Positions 46,863 through 57,240 of a DNA stretch of 64,000 nucleotides are shown here, one piece after another. The position numbers and the translations under genes were made by a program. Under the pieces are notes generated by a model, which saw only the letters and a program-made list of their open reading frames with translations, had not been told where the DNA came from and did no database searches. Position 1 is the stretch's first letter, and each line of letters starts with the position of its first letter. The DNA is from Mauremys mutica (lineage: Eukaryota; Chordata; Testudines; Geoemydidae). The stretch spans positions 29,238,003-29,302,002 of the forward strand of contig NC_059075.1 in assembly GCF_020497125.1 (NCBI RefSeq), written 5' to 3'.

Positions 46863-47042
46863 TCATAGAATATCGGGGTTGGAAGGAACCGCAGGAGGTC
46901 ATCTAGTCCAACCCTCTGCTCAAAGCAGGACCAATCCCCAGGCAGATTTTTGCCCCAGATCCCTAAGTGGCCCCCTTAAGGATTGAACTCACAACCTTGG
47001 TTTAGCAGGCCAATGCGCAAACCACTGAGCTATCCCTCCCCC
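46863..47042 (-). mobile_element. tRNA-headed turtle SINE (Cry/tortoise pol III type) with CR1-like tail
   Basis: On minus it begins GGGGGAGGGATAGCTCAGTGG (pol III A box TAGCTCAGTGG) and has a B-box-like GTTGTGAGTTCAATCC, i.e. a tRNA-derived head with TTGGCCTGCTAAACC in between. Then come the fixed body GGGGCCACTTAGGGATCTGGGGCAAAAATCTGCC and GGATTGGTCCTGCTTTGAGC, and a CR1-type tail TGGACTAGATGACCTCCTGCGGTTCCTTCCAACCC. This family is known from hidden-necked turtles and is the best lineage marker in the window. It lies 72 bp downstream of the w6 donor. Confidence 0.9.
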
Positions 47043-47113
47043 TGAGTAGTGTGTAGTATTGAGAACTATATTTCTGCATCAGTTTAACATAGACATTCTT
47101 TATCTGCTGGCAC

Positions 47114-47335
47114 CTGCTTCAGGATGAGATCAAACATCAGTATGAAGCAATTCAGATTCATTTCATCTTCATCACAGTCAAAGTCTATAGTCCTCCCTCC
47201 AGGATGCCCAAAGTTCTTGAATGGGCTGCGGAAAGGACTGCGCATGGGGCTGCGAAATGGGCTCTGGAAAGGACTTGGGAAAGGACTCAGCATATTGTGC
47301 TGAACCCTGCGTCCAGGGTCAGAGGCAACACTCAC
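47114..47335 (-). CDS. UNC79: UNC79 exon w6, with SPF/RSP repeat
   Basis: 222 bp, 74 codons, phase 0 at both ends. Acceptor TTTCTTCAG; donor GTGCCA is non-consensus. After VSVASDPGRRVQHN it encodes a striking tandem repeat of S-P-F and R-S-P units (about segment residues 303-326), then KNFGHPGGRTIDFDC and an acidic/hydrophobic helix ending ILKQ. The repeat is conserved in vertebrate UNC79 and resembles a run of proline-directed phosphorylation sites; that function is inference. Confidence 0.97.
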
Positions 47336-47979
47336 CTGAAGAAACAAAAAATGGATGCACACAAGTCAACTTTAAACACTTTGGCATTGGCTAGTATGAT
47401 ACTAAAGGAAATGAGGGAAACTGCTTTACTGTTCCCTGTTAGTGCTGTTTCTTGTACATTTTCAACTGGTTGTTAATGTCACTAAACATTAAAATATATT
47501 ATAAATACAATGGGCCAAATTCTGCACTGATGTACATGTTGGTGTATGCAAGACAGTTGAGGTCAAATTAATGCTTGGTGTAACTCTACCAATTTCAGTA
47601 AAGTTACATCAAAGGGGAATTTGGCCTCCTAGTGTAAACTGGCCAGAAAATGAATATAGGTGATAAAGCAGCCAAGTTACACTGATCTCACATTCTATGA
47701 TAGGCAAAAGGAATCGAACCCCACAAATGCTTTGTAAGCAGGGTAGTGGCTGATGAAAAAAAGAGGGTGTATTAAGAAAATAGTGTCAACTAAGGCGATC
47801 CGCAGATGTGTCAGATAGCTGAAAAGCAACTAGCAAAAGAACATAAAATAAAGCAACACAGGCACAGGAAACTTACACCCACACCATGATAGGCACCCCA
47901 CATCACTCCCAGTAACACACACAAAATCCCATACTGGTGCAGAGAAGTCTGCGTCAAACCACACATTTATCTACTCTGA
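47336..47979. other. Intron w5-w6, part left of Harbinger 2
   Basis: 644 bp between the w6 acceptor and the second Harbinger element. Includes a GAATTTGGCC/TTCAGTAAAGTTACATC motif copy (about 47510-47640). No gene seen. Confidence 0.75.
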
Positions 47980-48365
47980 GGCCTTGTCTACACTACAAGA
48001 CTATTTCGAATCAACTTAGTTCGAATTTGTGGATTCGACCTTATGAAGTCGAATTTGTGTATCCATACTAAATACACTAATTCAAATTTCTGAGTCCACA
48101 TTCACGGGGCCAGCGTCGACTTTGGAAGCGGTGCACTGTGGGAAGCTATCCCACAGTTCCCGCAGTCCCCGCTGCCCATTGGAATGCTGGGTAGAGGCCC
48201 CAATGCCTGCTGGGGGGAGAAATGTGTCGAGGGTGGTTTTGGGTAAGTGTCGTCATTGAACCGTCAATCACAACCTCCCTCCCTCCCTCCTTGAAAGCGC
48301 CTGCGGGCAATCTGTTCGTGCACTTTTCTGGTCAGTGACAGCGCGGACGCCACAGCACTGCAAGC

Positions 48366-48745
48366 ATGGAGCCTGCTGCGATCATCGCCGTTTTCTCCTC
48401 CTCGCACTTTATCGTCCACCTCTTCCACAGTCAGCTGATGAGAAATTGGGCTACTTTTCAATGGTGCTGCAAGCACTGGGGGACCATAGGGGACGTTTTG
48501 CAAACATCAACGTCGGGTGGCCGGGCAAGGTTCATGATGCGTGTGTTTTCAGGAACTGTGGGCTGCTCAGACGCCTGCAGGAAGGTAGTTTCTTCCCGGA
48601 CCACGAAATAACTGTTGTGGATGAGCAGATTCCTAAAGTCATCCTTGGGGACCCAGCCTGCCCGCTAATGCACTTGCTCATGAAGCCCTATACAGGCGCC
48701 TGGGACAGCGACAAGGAACTCTTCAAATACCAGCGAGCAGCGTGA
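48366..48745 (+). pseudogene. Harbinger 2 DDE transposase remnant
   Basis: Homology starts at about 48440 with YFSMVLQALGDHRGRFANIN and continues through GWPGKVHDACVFRNCGLLRR, GSFFPDHEITVVDEQIPKVI, the second catalytic D in LGDPACPLMHLLMKPYTG, and stops at 48745. The first catalytic D (the IDGTHIPI-type motif) and the last acidic motif (VECAFGRLKARW type) are absent: the parts either side were deleted. A possible original start ATGGAGCCTGC at 48366 is in another frame. Confidence 0.85.
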
Positions 48746-49614
48746 CCTGTGACTGTTCATTTTCTTTACAGAGAAGCTGAACCTGCCCCTGTTTCTTTAC
48801 CCACTGACTGTTGACTCTCCTCTTCGGTTACATACCCCGTTCACCCCATTTCCCCCACTTCCAACACACGTGTAAAAATAAAATACATGTCCCATTGTTA
48901 CTGAAGAAAGGTTTCTTTATTCATGACTTTGCGTTAAAGGGTTGAAACTGGGAGGCAGACTGTGCTGGGTAGGGTGTGCGGTGATGTAAAGACCGCCTCT
49001 AAACTCAACGAATGACAGGCTCCTGCTCCTAGAGCGGTCCACAGTGCCGGAATGCTTCTTTCAACGGAGCCTGCCATCCCTCTTTTTCGAATTCTGTGTG
49101 GGGGGGGATATGTGACCTTGTGGCGGAGGAGTACGGATACAGATTCCTCTGCTGCGTGACTCAGCGGTCCAGGACAAGGACCGCTGTATAAGATCTGTAA
49201 CCGCCCTCCCCCGCTACAAAGTCACATCCCCCCCGCCCACACAGAACCTGGAAACCACCTCCCGTACCTACCATGGTGCCTACTGACTGCACTGTGTGTG
49301 TGACCCGCTGCTGATCCTGCCCCCGTGTCTGTACCCTGGGAAAGGTGACTGTCCTATGCAATTAACAACCCCCTTCCCCACGCCCCCCATTCAAACACAG
49401 TCTTCTTTGAAAAAACATGACGGAAACAGTAATTAACAGCAAAGTATTTTTATTACTTAAGTAGACACTTAGGGGATGGAACTGGGATTGGGACTTGTGT
49501 GAGTCCGGAAGGGAACGACTTCTGCAAATGTAGGGTATGAGAGCTTTTGGGTACTTGAGCACTCTGCTGGGGTGCAGTGACAGTTTACACGGCCTCTGGC
49601 GCCCCTCCTTCTGG

Positions 49615-49988
49615 TTATTTTGGGTGAGGGGGGTATGGGACTTTGTGGCGGGGGAGGGCGGTTGCAGATACACTGCAGGGGGGCTCTGTCCTCCTGCGGT
49701 CCTGCAGAACATCCACAAGGCGCCTGAGCATGTCCGTTTGCTCCCTCACTAGTCCAAACATTGTTTGAGTCGCCTGCTTGTCTTCCTCACGCCACCTCTC
49801 CTCCCGTTCGCTGTGTGAGCGCTGGTACAGAGAGACGGTCTCCCTCCACTGGCTCTGCTGGTCCGCCTCGGCTAGGTAGCAGCCCATACGTTCATCGAAC
49901 ATCTTGTCCCTTGTCTTTTTCTTTCTCCGCCTAATCTTTGCCAGCCTCTGCGAGGGGGATGCTGTGGCAGGTCTGGAGACAGTGGAAG
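49615..49988 (-). CDS. Harbinger 2 Myb-like protein, exon 2
   Basis: Acceptor CCCATCTCACAG ends at 49989; the frame is open to a stop at 49615, about 123 codons. Basic block RLAKIRRRKKKTRDKMFDER, then a long charged helix (SQWRETVSLYQRSHSEREER) and a heptad-like REQTDMLRRLVDVLQDRR: the C-terminal dimerisation-type part of Harbinger Myb-like proteins. Equivalent in position to 10465-10990 in Harbinger 1. This exon is intact although its exon 1 is not. Confidence 0.8.
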
Positions 49989-50339
49989 CTGTGAGATGGG
50001 AAACAGGGAGTGAATTCCTTGCAAAGATACATTTTTGCGAACAATTAACTGAATCTAGGCTGTCTCTGTGAATTCTGGGTTGAGACCCCTGTGCCTGCTG
50101 GGGCACAAATAATTTTCGCGGTGGATTCTGGGTAAATGTCGCCAGTCATTCCTTCCTCCGGGAAAGCAACGGCAGACAATCATTTCAAGCCCGTTTTCCC
50201 AGAATTGCCTCTGGCATACGCCATAGCGTGGCAACCATGGACACTGTTTTGCCTTTTGTGTATGTCACCGTATGTGTACTAGATGCCGCTGACAGAGGCG
50301 CGTCCAGCAGCGCTACACAGCAGCATGCTTTTGCATGAC

Positions 50340-51150
50340 AGCAGAGATGGTTACCAGCCATATTGTACCATCTACCATACCATAAATTGGTAATAAGATG
50401 GTAATAAGATGGGCATGGTTACCTGTCCTTTTGCACTGCACCATTTGGTGCTGTCATAAGTGCCCCTGGCCGAGCAGCCAGGGGCGCAAAAGCAAAAATT
50501 GGGAATGACTCCCTGAGTCAATCCCTCCTTTTTGGTATCTAAAAATAGAATCAGTCCTGCCTAGATTATGGGCAAGTGTACTAGAGAACCACTGTATCAT
50601 AGAACCAGAGAGCACAGCTGCTCTGTGTCCGATCCTGCATAAATTTGGAGCTGTATGCTATTCACAGGGGGTGCTCCTGCAACAACAACCACCTGTTCAT
50701 TCCGGCCTTCCCACAGCCTTCCTGGGCTACCATACCATTGTCCCACCACTTGTGTGATGAAGTAATAAAGAATGCAGGAATAAGACACAGTGACTTGTTT
50801 GTGAGAAATGAGTGGAAGGAAGCCTCCAGCTGCAATGATAGTCCAGGCAGGACATTAATTACTGTGGATGAAGGAGCCCATCATCCCTCTGCTAGTCCAG
50901 GGGCAATTCAATCTTTTCTTTACACAGGAAGGGTGGGGGCTGATGGAGCTCAGCCCCCTGTTGCAATGATGAGGACGGTTACCAGCCATACTGCACCATC
51001 TACCATGAAAAATTAGGGCCAGGCGCCCTTGATCGACCTCACAGATGCTAGTACGCATGGTTACCAGTCCTTTTGCACTGCCCCATGTGCCAATAGGCTG
51101 ATGATGCGGACGGATACCAGTCGTTTTGTACCATCAGCCATCCATAGCGT
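50340..51150. repeat. Degenerate GGTTACCAG...GTACCATC repeats in Harbinger 2
   Basis: Related units of about 35-40 bp occur at about 50349-50385, 50417-50455, 50970-51008, 51058-51095 and 51110-51145. Each has GG(T/A)TACC(A/T)G(C/T)C, then T-rich TTTTGCAC or TATTGTACC, and CCAT. Spacing is irregular. No function known to me. Confidence 0.65.
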
Positions 51151-51565
51151 GGGGAGAGCAAGGATGTTGGTGTTGAGTGCTGCACCATCGCGTCTATCTG
51201 CAGCATTCAGTAAAGATAGGGTGACATGTAAAAGAGTCAACAGAGGATTGTTTTCACTTCTGGTGGTGGGTGGGGTGTGTGCGCAAATTGCCGAACTATG
51301 CCCTGACCCACCGCAGACACTGTGTTTGACCCTAGAAGCATTTGGAGCTCATCCAAGAATGCAAATACTTTTCAGAGACAGCAGGAACTGTGGGATACCT
51401 TGCATCCTCATTCCCCCCTCCCTCCATGAGCGTCCATTATATTCTTTGGCTTTCCGTTACGCTCGTCACGCAGCTGCGTGCTGAGTCTGTGCTATGCCGT
51501 CTGTCCGTAGATTTTTTAAAAATACTTTGGACCAGGCGTAAAATTACAGTAATTACCCTAATTAG

Positions 51566-51855
51566 ATGCAGGAGTCTCCGAGCGAGATCACCCTGAGGAC
51601 GGTCACTGAAGGAGATAGAGAGCGCATGCTGCGTGAAAGCTAGCACGAACCAGGGCCCGATGCAGCCGTGCTCGGGGAGGCAGTGCTCCCTGAGTACCTC
51701 ATGAAAGCCTTGCGCGGAAAAGTGTGCTACCACGGAGCACCCAATAAGGCAGCTCTCCCCAGGAACCTCCTGCTGATGCTTTTCGATTAACGCAAGGAGA
51801 GCTTCGTGGAGATCTCCAAGGATGATTTCTGTTCTATCCCCATATATAGAGAGCC
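51566..51855 (+). pseudogene. Decayed extra ORF inside Harbinger 2
   Basis: From ATG at 51566 one frame reads MQESPSEITLRTVTEGDRER, then after a stop GPDAAVLGEAVLPEYLMKAL and APNKAALPRNLLLMLFD, and after a second stop RKESFVEISKDDFCSIPIYR. Two stops (TAG near 51641, TAA near 51788) in about 95 codons, yet protein-like composition throughout. It runs antisense to and inside the intron of the Myb-like gene. I do not recognise the family. Could be captured host or element sequence. Confidence 0.55.
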
Positions 51856-51922
51856 CTCCTTTTCACACACTTAAGATTCCTGTTATATTAAGAATAAAAG
51901 TTAACATGGTTAAAGCACTTAC

Positions 51923-52448
51923 CGATTGCTCCTTCCCCTGATTCAGGATCCGGGTTCATGGCCGGGGAGGGTTGGTAGGGGATCTCCGTGACGGTGATGA
52001 ATAGATCCTGGCTGTCGGGGAAACCAGCGTTGTAAGCGCTCTCGCCTGCCTCATCCTCCACAAACCCTTCCTCATCTTCCCCGTCCGCGAACATCGCCGA
52101 GGAACTGTCCGTCGACACTGTCCCATCATCAGAGCCCATGCTCACTGGTGGGGCAGTGGTGGCAGGCTCCGTAGCGTCCGTTTGCCGGTTTGATTTTTTG
52201 GTAGCCTTGTCTGGGGTCCTTTATTTTCACGCGGCACTGCGTTGCATCCCGGCTGTATCCTCTGTCTGTATCATGGCTTTGGAGACCTTCTCGTAGGTCT
52301 TTGCATTCCGTGTTTTGGAGCGCAGCTCCGAAAGCACAGACTCCTCGCCCCACACACCGATCAGATCAAAGAGTTCCCAGTCAGTCTATGCTGGGTCCCT
52401 CTTTCTATTCACAGATAACATGAACTCCTCTGCTGGAGAGCTCTGCAT
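51923..52448 (-). pseudogene. Harbinger 2 Myb/SANT-like protein, exon 1 (broken)
   Basis: ATG at 52448 starts MQSSPAEEFMLSVNRKRDPA, followed by a stop where the family has tryptophan, then DWELFDLIGVWGEESVLSEL, ...NAKTYEKVSKAM and, in another frame, SRDATQCRVKIKDPRQGYQK: the same trihelix landmarks as in Harbinger 1. An acidic Ser/Asp/Glu-rich tail leads to a consensus donor GTAAGT at 51922. At least one stop and one shift. Confidence 0.8.
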
Positions 52449-52838
52449 CGTGGCAGGTGCTGCTGAGCTCGCCCCGATGTCCAGCCAGGACGTCAGATTC
52501 AAAGTGCCCAGACAGGAAAATGAATTCAAATTTTCCCGGGTCATTTCCTGTGTGGCTGGTCACAGAATCCAAGCTCCGACTGCTGTCCAGAGCGTCAACA
52601 GAGTGGTGCACTGTGGGATAGCTCCCGGAGCTACTAAGTTCGATTTGCATCCACACCTAGCCTAATTCGAGCTAGCCATGTCGAATTTAGCGTTACTCCA
52701 CCTGTCGGGGTGGAGTACAGAATTCGAACTAAAGAGCCCTCTAGTTCGAATTAAATGGCTTCCTGGTGTGGACGGTTGAGTGGTTAGTTCGAATTAACGC
52801 TGCTAAATTCGAATTAAAGTCCTAGTGTAGACCAGGCC

Positions 52839-54545
52839 TGAGGCCAACTATTGTCTGAAATAGGCAGCTTTTAGCCCCTTTGTACCATAAGTGGAGCTGA
52901 GGATCTGACCTTCTGAGTTTAAGCTGCCTGACTGTCACCTGAGGTGTCATTTAGCAGTATTCCTGTTCGCCTCTATGAGTCAGGCTCTTAGCGTGATAAT
53001 CACATTGTTCTCTCCTGAATATTCACTATGCCTCTGGGCGCCAACCTATCTTCTTTTGCTCCACAGAATCTAAATTTGGAATTTTAAAGCCTGAACACAT
53101 TTTAACAAGTGGCTTTAGTTTACATCTATTTCTGCACCTCTACTGCAGAATTTGGCCCAATATAGGTGTGCTAAAACGTAAAAGAAACATTCCACACCTC
53201 ACCTGCAGTACCAGCAAACAAACATTCACTGCTTTCATAAACATCGCATGCCCAGTAACTGCAGGATTTTCCATTGTTTTTCTGTAACTCAACTAAAAAT
53301 AACTGAATAGCAGCAAAAAAAGTAAAGATAAGGAAGTGATGTTAAAAGATGAAACATCAGAGGATAAACTCTATAGTTTTGAGTCACCAGGGCAGAATTT
53401 ATAAGGCTGATGAAAGCAAAAGGGCATGCTTCCACTGATCATTATTAATGACACATGCTTGTGTTTCTGTTACACAGGAAACAGTACAGTGTTTTAGAAA
53501 TGAAGTACTAACAGATTTTCAGAATTTATGCACAGGTTTCAATAAATATGTTTGCTTCATTTTTCACATTTTCTCTTTTAAGACCAATGAATTCATTTTG
53601 GAAGCCAGAGCCAGATAGAGGAATCCATTTCAAATGGAGGAGCTGTTAGAGAAGCATTCAGTCAAATGTCTGATCTATTGCTGCTTGTCGCATGAGTTAA
53701 ATATTGGCCAGTTTGGGTTTGTGCTGCTGCAAACTGGTTCATTTGATTTGTACAGCAGACAGCCTAGAGATTCAGAGTCTATGTTGTCTGCTGATATATT
53801 ACCAGCAGATAACACTTTAAGGACTAGAGGAGAGAAATTGAGACAGGATTGGATTTAACTGCAATGACTGAATATGCATCTGCCACCAAAAAGGCCCCTT
53901 CAAAAAGTCTCTAAGCATGCTTGCCTATTGAACAAAGTGTTAGCTCTTAGCAATAGGTCAAGGAAGCTGCTTCCTTCTTCTTCCATCAGAGGTAAATATT
54001 GGAGAGTGTAGAGGCTGGTTAGGTAAAATACAAGGAAAAATGGAGGGACAAAGAAACTAATTCTGCTCAGTCATCACCACCAATAAGTGCCTAGGCCCTA
54101 CCAAACATGTGCGACACGAATATGAAAGCTCACCCTAGATGACCAGATGTCCATCAAAAATTGCTGGTTGATGGTAGTGGACAAAAGATACAGAGAATGA
54201 AAATTGTTGGAAAAGTTAACACCACAAAATAAATACTAATGCTTAGCTATTATATAGATGCCATACATCAAGTGAAATAGTTCACTCAGAAAGAGATTTC
54301 ACAATTACACTCTGCCAAATTACAACACATCTACTAAATAATTAATTTATAAATTAAAACTGATCGAATGGGAGGCTGGCATTAACTCAAGCTGTGTTGA
54401 TTTTTATCACTCTCAAAATCTGTACTTTGTTTCCATCAAGTGTTAGAGTAATTGGCAGCAAGTTTTTAAATCTTCATATGCAAATTAAAAGGGAAACTGT
54501 TTTAAGGAGAAAAAGAAAAAAACTAGACAAGATGAAAGATAATAC
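52839..54545. other. Intron w5-w6, part right of Harbinger 2
   Basis: 1.7 kb of AT-rich intronic DNA. Open frames at 53634 and 54394 show no recognisable product; no further mobile element identified. Confidence 0.75.
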
Positions 54546-54686
54546 CCTTCGAGCTCCAAGATTCCCTGCCAGTTCACTGACTCTTGATTTTCTTTGATTT
54601 GCTAACTCTTTGACAGAATTAACTCCATCGGAAAACATACTGATCAGTAGCTGAAGAGGAACCACAATGTCTAACTCAGATAACAC
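54546..54686 (-). CDS. UNC79: UNC79 exon w5
   Basis: 141 bp, 47 codons, phase 0 at both ends. Acceptor TTCTTCAG; donor GTATTA is weak. Begins VLSELDIVVPLQLLISMFSD and ends in a basic stretch SELAGNLGARR. It is followed by the 7.2 kb intron that holds the second Harbinger element. Being a multiple of three and phase-symmetric, it could be skipped in frame. Confidence 0.97.
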
Positions 54687-56153
54687 CTGAAGAAAGATAA
54701 AAATAAAAAAGCATGAGTTTTCAGCTCGGACCAAAAATACTAACTACCTTTATAAATACTTTAACCGTGACCCTATTTCAACAAGATCCATAAACATGTG
54801 TCTAACTTCAACCACGTGAGTAGTTTGATTGAAGTCAATGGGACTATTTGTGCTTAAAGTCAGGCCCATGCCTAAGTACCTGGCTGAATCAGAGCCAAGC
54901 AAATCTGTCTGAGTACAACAAAGAGCACTTTCCAATATGCTTGCAACTGAAACCTGACAACTCTCTTTGCTGATATTTGAGGCCCCTTTTACTCACAAAC
55001 ATTCCGATGTGAGGTGTTTTCACGAGATGTTTGTGTGAAGCAAAAATGACACAACTACTAGCATGAATAGGTGATACCACTGGTACTAATTATTATTTGT
55101 ATTGCAGTAGTGCCCCAAGGCTCCAGTCAGAATAATTCCTGTGGCCATTATGAAAAGCTCTTTTCATTATTCCTCAATAGATTCATCAAACAATTTCAAA
55201 TATTGGTGAACAGACCAGAGGCTCTTCCTTTTCTCAAGGGACCCATCACATGCAGCAAATCACCAAGAGGGAATTCTCACAGTGACCTCTTCATGAACAA
55301 ACCAGACAAAACTGAGCTCTCTCAAACAGTCATCGAACAGTTGTTAATAAGCAAATCTGCAAAAGGCACAATCTGTTGGTGGAAAATTTGCCAACAGACA
55401 AAACTATTACAGCCATCAACTAAATTGTTCTCTGCAAATAGGTAACCTAGCATTGACTGCAAATAACTCTCATCGGGGCAGGAACAATAAAAATGGGCAT
55501 AAGCGTTATTCACAAAAGGCCAACTATTGTAAAATGCACCTGGCTTTAAGGGGAGCTGCACCCTGCAGGATGAATCTCATCCAAGTAGCTGCTCAGTATG
55601 CAGGGGAAGCACACATGGTTGCAGTGTACACCTTCACTCCAGCTGGCCAGCTTCAGGGTTTAGTACATAGGAGCAGTGAAGTCAAGGCAACAAGTGGTTT
55701 TGATAGACTCCAAAGGGAATCCAATCCAGCTCTTCACAACAAAGGACCCTTAAAAACTGCTTAAGTGTTCCTGAAGTCATTCTGCAGTCTACGAAGCAAA
55801 TTAGGTGCAGACCCTAGCGTACAGCTGGGGAAGAGGCAGGGGCACCGGGCCTACTCTCAAGCCACAACCTACAACCAAAGGGAAAACGGGCTTCTAGCCT
55901 TCCACCAAAAGGCCAGACCTATCGCCTGAGATGGGAGAGTGACATCTAACCTCCCTTGTAGGCACTGAGCTACCTATTTGCTTGCACTGGGGGTAAGCGA
56001 AGAGGAAAAAGACTTCCTGACCCTTAAAAAAGGTTTGATTCAGAGATGAGTGAAAGTTCAAGATAGCGCTTTTATGTCTTAACCATTTCACCCATTTCTA
56101 ATTACAACCCCAATAAGCTGCTTCAGCACGACCTATCCATAATAGTCACTTAC
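54687..56153. other. Intron w4-w5
   Basis: 1.5 kb. One copy of the ATTGAAGTCAATGGG motif followed by AAAGTCAGGCCC (about 54820-54880). Open frames at 55071, 55322 and 55453 (79-124 codons) have no recognisable domain. Nothing else seen. Confidence 0.75.
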
Positions 56154-56277
56154 ATGTAGCCAGAGCAAAGCTTGCTCCTGCACAGAGGAAGGATAGCCTG
56201 TGAATCGACAACTAATGAAGCCAAACATCTCCTCCATGGAAAAAGGCAGTGGGCAAAGCTCAATATCAAACATTTTG
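56154..56277 (-). CDS. UNC79: UNC79 exon w4
   Basis: 124 bp: one base completing the split serine, then 41 codons. Too short for a long open frame of its own; found from its splice signals (acceptor TTTGCAG, donor GTAAGT) and the peptide KMFDIELCPLPFSMEEMFGF ending ALLWLH, which is invariant in the family as I know it. Segment residues 199-239. Confidence 0.96.
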
Positions 56278-57240
56278 CTGCAAAGAAGAATAAAGATACA
56301 TGATCACTGGTTTGCTGTTATGTGCAGTACATAGTAGACTGTACCCGGACAATTAATAGAATACCAATCACAACTAAATAATACTAACATCTCACTAATG
56401 TATCACTTGCATGCTCATTTTGCATCACACAGGGAGTGTGTTACCTGCAATTGTCATTTTGACTCCGGGGAGTCATTCCTGAGTTTGGTGGGTCTGTCAC
56501 GCATCATAACAATTCAAATGAAATTTCAAAGTGTGTTCAGCCAGGCTATGCAGATGGATTGGAAAGATCAGAGAGCAGAAATATTTTCATCTGTTAGTGA
56601 TGACTTTCTCTACCTCCAACACATAGAAATATTTCTCTCCTTACCTTTCCCCCACGAAAATGCATTGCATACTGGAGACAGACCTCAGCCACTGAGGACT
56701 GACTGTAAGTTTAAGAGGCACTGTGTAGCTGCACTGTCCCAGAATGCATGAAACGGGGCATTGGGATTCTGAGAGCACACACCCTGGCTTCCCCTTTGCT
56801 CCAGAGGGGAAGTAATTTGCTAGACCAGTAGCAGACTAATCCGCTTCTGTGCCAGCTCAGCTGTGCCCATTCCCCACCCATGCACACCCACTCCAGACCC
56901 ACGTGTAAGGGAGTAGCAGCACTTCCCTGGAGACTGCTCTCTCCACTGTGCCCGAACCCCCTGGACGTGTTGTCTGCTCAGAGTAAAGGTCAATCTAGTC
57001 CTACTTTTGGATCAGGATACAGATCCAGTGATACTGTGGAACTTTGGATCAAATGTTCCAGTTAAGGTCCAACTTTAACTTATTAATGATGCAGCTGCAT
57101 CTAGTCACTATCTCTTATACTGCATATAAACAAAGCAGTTCTGAAAGGCATTTTTATTCAGTGTCACCAATTTCTTGTGCTAAAACCCTTGTTGATTAAT
57201 ATACTCACCATTGTTACAGCTCAAGTACCCGTTTACCTAC
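56278..57240. other. Intron w3-w4
   Basis: 963 bp; an open frame at 56398-56751 has no recognisable domain or codon pattern. No element identified. Confidence 0.75.

Larger units (their letters stand above)
44015..47113. other. Intron w6-w7
   Basis: 3.1 kb. The interval 45371-47042 is almost entirely three MITEs and a SINE. 44150-44330 is a copy of the TTTTGGGTGCCTAACTTTAGACACC family. 44330-45360 shows no identified feature. Confidence 0.8.
47980..52838. mobile_element. PIF/Harbinger DNA transposon 2 (4.9 kb)
   Basis: Ends GGCCTTGTCTACACTA (left) and, from the right, GGCCTGGTCTACACTA, flanked by a 3-bp TGA target duplication (47977-47979 and 52839-52841). TTCGAATT-rich subterminal repeats occur at both ends (about 48003-48060 and 52665-52820). 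Contents: a transposase remnant on plus (48366-48745), a Myb/SANT-like gene on minus (52448-49615, two exons), and in that gene's intron a decayed plus-strand ORF (51566-51855) plus degenerate internal repeats (50340-51150). Different family from Harbinger 1. Confidence 0.92.

Noticed and set aside
46981..47042. A functional tRNA gene
   Set aside because: A and B boxes are present but the body is that of the SINE, with no complete cloverleaf.
55071..55764. Frames of 79-124 codons
   Set aside because: No recognisable domain, and the locus lies inside a UNC79 intron with no promoter or polyadenylation context.
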